From Pseudovibrio japonicus (GTDB lineage: Bacteria > Pseudomonadota > Alphaproteobacteria > Rhizobiales > Stappiaceae), in NCBI RefSeq assembly GCF_014651595.1, contig NZ_BMXE01000001.1, forward strand, positions 62,001 through 126,000: 64,000 nt of DNA, in the 5' to 3' direction. The position numbers were made by a program, and so were the translations under genes. Below are positions 60,668-64,000 of this stretch, one piece after another. The first letter of the stretch is position 1, and each line of letters begins with the position of its first letter. The notes beneath the pieces are model-generated. The model did not search any database. It saw only the letters and a program-made list of their open reading frames with translations, and was not told the DNA's origin.

Positions 60668-61366
60668 ATGAAGACTATCGTAATCTGCTCTGGCGGATTG
60701 GATTCGGTCACGCTTGCCTACAAGGTTGCGCGTGAACACGAATTGCTCGGCCTCGTCTCTTTTGACTATGGCCAGCGGCACAAAAAAGAGCTGGACTATG
60801 CGGCACATGCTGCAAAAAAGCTTGGAGTGCCTCATCATATTCTGGACATGAGCCAGATAGGTACGCATTTGAGCGGGTCTGCTCTTACTGATGACGTTGA
60901 TGTTCCCGACGGGCATTATGCCGAAGAGAACATGAAGGTCACAGTGGTTCCCAACCGAAACGCAATCATGCTGTCCATCGGCTTTGGCATTGCGGCTGCT
61001 CAGCAGGCCGATGCTGTGGCTGCGGCGGTTCACGGGGGTGATCACTTCATCTATCCGGACTGTCGCCCGGGCTTTACCAAAAGCTTTGAAGCCATGCAGA
61101 AGCAGGCCTTGGACGGCTATGCAAATGTGAGCCTTTACACCCCCTTCGTGGAAATCTCCAAGGGTGCCATCGTTGCCGAAGGTGCCAGGATCAACGTGCC
61201 TTTTGAGGAAACGTGGTCCTGCTACAAAGGCGGCGAGAAGCACTGCGGACGGTGTGGCACCTGCGTTGAACGGCGAGAAGCCTTTGATCTGGCAGGCGTT
61301 GAAGACCCCACAGAATACGCAGACCCTGATTACTGGAAAGCCGCCGTGGAGCGAGCTATAACATAA
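60668..61366 (+). CDS. queC: 7-cyano-7-deazaguanine synthase
   Basis: A 232-aa ATP-dependent enzyme that converts 7-carboxy-7-deazaguanine to preQ0. The PP-loop motif is VICSGGLDSVTLAYKVA, and a C4 zinc site is formed in SCYKGGEKHCGRCGTCVERREAF. The length is usual. The ATG at 60668 is used; the longer frame to 60605 runs into the riboswitch. It is the first gene of queCDEF and overlaps queD by one base (TAATG). Its translation should be repressed by preQ1 through the upstream riboswitch. Confidence 0.96.
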   Translation: MKTIVICSGGLDSVTLAYKVAREHELLGLVSFDYGQRHKKELDYAAHAAKKLGVPHHILDMSQIGTHLSGSALTDDVDVPDGHYAEENMKVTVVPNRNAIMLSIGFGIAAAQQADAVAAAVHGGDHFIYPDCRPGFTKSFEAMQKQALDGYANVSLYTPFVEISKGAIVAEGARINVPFEETWSCYKGGEKHCGRCGTCVERREAFDLAGVEDPTEYADPDYWKAAVERAIT

Positions 61367-61722
61367 TGTACAAAATCACTAAGGAATTTCACTTCTCGGC
61401 CTCGCACCAACTCTGTGAGATGCCGGAGGGACATCCCTGCGCGCGCTTGCACGGGCACAACTACGCTGTCGTGGTTGAGCTTGCCAGTGAGGAGCTCAAT
61501 AAATACGGCTTCGTGGTGGATTTCACCGAGTTGAAGCCGCTTAAACAGTATATTGATGATGAGCTGGATCACCGTCATCTGAACACAGTGTTCGGACACG
61601 ATCAGGTCACTTCAGAGTTTCTGGCCAAGACCATCTATGAGTTCTGCAAGGGGCACTGGGCTGAAACCTGTGCCGTGCGCGTGAGTGAAACTTCAAAAAC
61701 GTGGGCGGAATACCGACCATGA
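61366..61722 (+). CDS. queD: 6-carboxy-tetrahydropterin synthase
   Basis: A 118-aa protein of the PTPS fold that makes 6-carboxytetrahydropterin from dihydroneopterin triphosphate, the second step to queuosine. [26 protein letters not shown] carries the zinc-binding His residues and the catalytic Cys, and [13 protein letters not shown] the conserved His/Asp segment. The end of the gene overlaps queE with ATGA. The length is typical. Confidence 0.95.
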   Translation: MYKITKEFHFSASHQLCEMPEGHPCARLHGHNYAVVVELASEELNKYGFVVDFTELKPLKQYIDDELDHRHLNTVFGHDQVTSEFLAKTIYEFCKGHWAETCAVRVSETSKTWAEYRP

Positions 61723-62441
61723 GTAAACTCAATATCAGCGAGATCTTCGGGCCGACCATTCAGGGCGAAGGTGCCTTGATGGGGGAACCAACCGTTTTTG
61801 TGCGCACTGGCGGCTGCGATTATCGCTGCAGCTGGTGTGACACGCTGCATGCGGTGGACAGTGCTTACCGGCATACTTGGGCGCAGATGGACAGTGCGGA
61901 TGTGTGGGACAAGATCGAGGAGCTTTCCTCCGGTCAGCCGATCACCGTTTCGCTTTCCGGCGGCAATCCTGCCATTCAGGACTTTTCTCAGGTGATTTCA
62001 CTTGGGAAAGCCAAAGGCTACCGGTTCGCCATTGAAACCCAGGGCTCCATTGCGCGGGATTGGTTTGCGGATCTGGACACGCTGGTATTGAGCCCTAAGC
62101 CACCCTCTTCTGGCGAGACCGTCGATTGGGACAAGTTCGATGCCTGTCTGACGGCGGCTTCGACCCAGGTCACCAGCGTCATGAAAATCGTTGTGTTTGA
62201 TGATGTGGACTACCACTGGGCCAATGAGGTGAGCGAGCGCTACCCTGACCTGCCGCTTTATCTGCAACCGGGAAACCATACCCCTCCTCCACCTGATGAT
62301 GATGATGCGCAGATCGATATGGACGGCATCATGGATCGCATGCATTGGCTGGTGGACAAGACTGTTTCAGATCAATGGTTCAGACCCCGCATTTTGCCAC
62401 AATTGCATGTGCTGTTGTGGGGCAATAAACGCGGCGTTTAA
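61719..62441 (+). CDS. queE: 7-carboxy-7-deazaguanine synthase (radical SAM)
   Basis: A 240-aa radical SAM enzyme of the third queuosine step. The signature is [35 protein letters not shown], with the CxxxCxxC cluster site. [10 protein letters not shown] is the SAM-binding GGNP motif and FAIETQGS the ribose-binding one. The ATG at 61719 overlaps the queD stop; the ORF upstream of it is not used. It lies 71 bp before queF. Confidence 0.95.
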   Translation: MSKLNISEIFGPTIQGEGALMGEPTVFVRTGGCDYRCSWCDTLHAVDSAYRHTWAQMDSADVWDKIEELSSGQPITVSLSGGNPAIQDFSQVISLGKAKGYRFAIETQGSIARDWFADLDTLVLSPKPPSSGETVDWDKFDACLTAASTQVTSVMKIVVFDDVDYHWANEVSERYPDLPLYLQPGNHTPPPPDDDDAQIDMDGIMDRMHWLVDKTVSDQWFRPRILPQLHVLLWGNKRGV

Positions 62442-62512
62442 AGCTTGGCTGCGATGTCGGCCTGTAATTTTCGGGCGGGACCTGTGCTTAGAACGAAAAA
62501 ATTGAGAGAAAA

Positions 62513-62980
62513 ATGAGCAACGAAGATATCTATAAAAATCTGACCATGCTGGGCGGTAATACGGTTCAGCCGCAAAGCCCGGAAGAAGCGGTTCTGGAAC
62601 GGGTTCCAAACCCGCAGCAGGGCACGCCTTATGCAATCCGCTTTACAGCACCTGAGTTTACATCCCTGTGCCCAATCACCAACCAACCGGATTTTGCTCA
62701 TCTGGTGCTTGATTATGTGCCGGACCAATGGCTTGTCGAGAGCAAGTCTTTGAAGCTGTTTCTGACATCGTTCCGCAACCACGGTGCGTTTCACGAAGAC
62801 TGCACTGTTTCCATCGGGAAACGTCTGGTGGAAACACTGAACCCGATCTGGCTGCGCATTGGCGGTTACTGGTATCCGCGCGGTGGTATTCCGATTGACG
62901 TATTCTACCAGACCGGTGAAGAGCCAAAGGGTGTTTGGATCCCTGAACAGGGTGTGCCGACCTATCGCGGTCGCGGATAA
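62513..62980 (+). CDS. queF: NADPH-dependent 7-cyano-7-deazaguanine reductase
   Basis: A 155-aa type I (YkvM-like) QueF that reduces preQ0 to preQ1, the precursor exchanged into tRNA. The catalytic Cys lies in [14 protein letters not shown]; the substrate motif [21 protein letters not shown] and the C-terminal [15 protein letters not shown] are also family hallmarks. GAGAGAAAA precedes the ATG. A strong terminator lies directly after the gene. The four-gene operon makes preQ1 from GTP apart from the FolE step, and tgt and queA must be elsewhere. Confidence 0.95.
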   Translation: MSNEDIYKNLTMLGGNTVQPQSPEEAVLERVPNPQQGTPYAIRFTAPEFTSLCPITNQPDFAHLVLDYVPDQWLVESKSLKLFLTSFRNHGAFHEDCTVSIGKRLVETLNPIWLRIGGYWYPRGGIPIDVFYQTGEEPKGVWIPEQGVPTYRGRG

Positions 62981-62991
62981 CGCCGTTTTTC

Positions 62992-63024
62992 AGTTGGGGT
63001 TGCTAAAGGCTGCCAACCCCAACT
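62992..63024. terminator. Bidirectional intrinsic terminator after queF
   Basis: AGTTGGGGTTG and CAACCCCAACT form an 11-bp perfect stem with an 11-base loop. TCATTTTT follows on the plus strand. On the minus strand the stem is followed by a GAAAAACGG sequence, so the plus-strand use (ending the que operon) is the stronger one. Confidence 0.85.
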
Positions 63025-63041
63025 TCATTTTTCTGAAAGCC

Positions 63042-63959
63042 TTATTTGCCCATCAAAGCTTCAACTTCCGCAAGAGTTGGCGCAGATGTGGCTGCCCCGT
63101 GTTTGGTGGTGGACAGTGCCCCACACGCAGCTGCAAAGCGAACCGCTTCTGCCAGAGACTTGCCACTGGCCAGTGCGTAGGCCAGACCGCCGTTGAAACA
63201 ATCTCCTGCAGCGACGGTATCAATTGCGTTCACCTTGAACGGTTCCACAAAGCCTTCACTCTCCCCATCCTTAAAGTAGACACCCCGTGCACCCAGCTTC
63301 ACAACCGCTGCACCAACGCCCTTTTGAAGCAGCAGGTTTGCTGCGTGGGCTGCTTCTTCAGCACCCGCTGGCCGAAAGCCCGTGAGGATTTCGGTTTCGG
63401 TCTCGTTTGGCGTGACCACATCAACGTTTTTAAGGAAGCCTTCCGGCAGGCCATCAACAGGAGCTGGGGCCGGATCGAAGATCACTTTGCCGCCGTTTGC
63501 ACGTACTTTTTTGGCAGCGCTCAGGCAGGTCTCAACGGGAATTTCCAGCTGTAAGAGCAGAACCTGAGCCTCTGTCAGCACGTCGGCGGAGCGCTCCAGA
63601 TCGCTCTCGTCAACGGCTAGGTTTGCGCCGCCGATGACGGTAATGCTGTTTTCGGAGTTTGCATCCACGCCGATGACCGCGATGCCGGTGCCGTGCTCTG
63701 TATCTGTGTGCACGTGCTTTGTGGAGACGCCCATCTGTGCCAGGTGTTGAGCTGCAATATCACCGAACCCGTCCTTGCCGATGCGTCCGACCAACTGTGC
63801 GTCGCCGCCCAGTTTGGAGACTGCGACGGCCTGATTGCAGCCTTTCCCGCCCAGATTGATGGCGTAGCTGTGTCCATGCAGCGTTTCTCCGGGCTGTGGC
63901 AACCGGTCGGAACGGGTTGTGATATCAACATTGATGGAACCGACAATGAGGATGGACAT
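63042..63959 (-). CDS. rbsK: Ribokinase (PfkB family)
   Basis: A 305-aa sugar kinase of the PfkB family. The N-terminal motif GSINVDITTRSDRLPQPGETLHGHSYAINLGGKGCNQAVAVSKLGG is the ribokinase signature, and DTVAAGDCFNGGLAYALASG is the C-terminal ATP/anion-hole motif with its catalytic Asp. VVTPNETETEILTG is the conserved NE motif. It phosphorylates ribose (or a similar pentose) at O5. Start and length are normal. It is convergent with queF. Confidence 0.92.
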   Translation of the reverse strand: MSILIVGSINVDITTRSDRLPQPGETLHGHSYAINLGGKGCNQAVAVSKLGGDAQLVGRIGKDGFGDIAAQHLAQMGVSTKHVHTDTEHGTGIAVIGVDANSENSITVIGGANLAVDESDLERSADVLTEAQVLLLQLEIPVETCLSAAKKVRANGGKVIFDPAPAPVDGLPEGFLKNVDVVTPNETETEILTGFRPAGAEEAAHAANLLLQKGVGAAVVKLGARGVYFKDGESEGFVEPFKVNAIDTVAAGDCFNGGLAYALASGKSLAEAVRFAAACGALSTTKHGAATSAPTLAEVEALMGK

Positions 63960-64000
63960 GGATTATTCCTGATTAATTACAGAGCTGCGGAGGATAAGTT

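Noticed and set aside
1-64000. CRISPR arrays, tRNA or rRNA genes, prophage or intact insertion sequences
   Set aside because: No regularly spaced direct repeats, no cloverleaf-like sequence and no transposase or integrase reading frame was recognised.

Overview
The window reads as a chromosomal segment of an alphaproteobacterium. The gene set (glycine betaine demethylase, heterotetrameric sarcosine oxidase, paired GlxA-type regulators, small lipoproteins, very large genes) and the moderate base composition suggest a marine, host-associated Stappiaceae/Pseudovibrio-like organism. That placement is inference from gene content; no rRNA is present. No CRISPR array, tRNA, rRNA or intact insertion sequence was seen.

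Layout. 1-5.8 kb: the 3' end of an acyl-CoA synthetase, a YejA-like peptide-binding protein, a DHA2-type drug exporter divergent from an Rrf2 regulator with two matching palindromes between them, and an orphan sugar-type binding protein. 5.8-8.9 kb: a small-lipoprotein cluster with one decayed copy, then a decayed YtcJ-like amidohydrolase. 8.9-14.3 kb: surface-polysaccharide genes (hexapeptide transferase, FkbM-like methyltransferase, GT8, KpsC/KpsS-like Kdo transferase, second methyltransferase).

14.5-31.6 kb is a betaine catabolism region: choline-kinase-like protein, dimethylglycine dehydrogenase, GlxA regulator, soxBDAG, gbcAB, a second GlxA regulator and a second FAD/GcvT oxidoreductase. 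Together these can strip three methyl groups from glycine betaine (betaine to dimethylglycine to sarcosine to glycine) and pass C1 units to tetrahydrofolate. 31.8-35.3 kb: an unknown protein, an Lrp regulator divergent from an ornithine cyclodeaminase, and an orphan norEF-like pair.

35.5-50.9 kb is taken up by two giant genes on the minus strand (about 3937 and 1195 aa) that form an apparent operon of unknown function. The larger product has a divergent glycosyltransferase-B-like N-terminus, beta-rich repeats and two LysM blocks, and neither product has a signal peptide. An orphan plus-strand terminator upstream hints at a small RNA. This is the best candidate for an undescribed system.

51.2-64 kb: an isoquinoline-oxidoreductase-type molybdenum enzyme (small plus large subunit), a P-loop kinase, a QseBC-like two-component system next to a membrane flavoreductase, a DUF1989 protein, a zinc alcohol dehydrogenase, the queuosine operon queCDEF behind a clear preQ1-I riboswitch, and a ribokinase.
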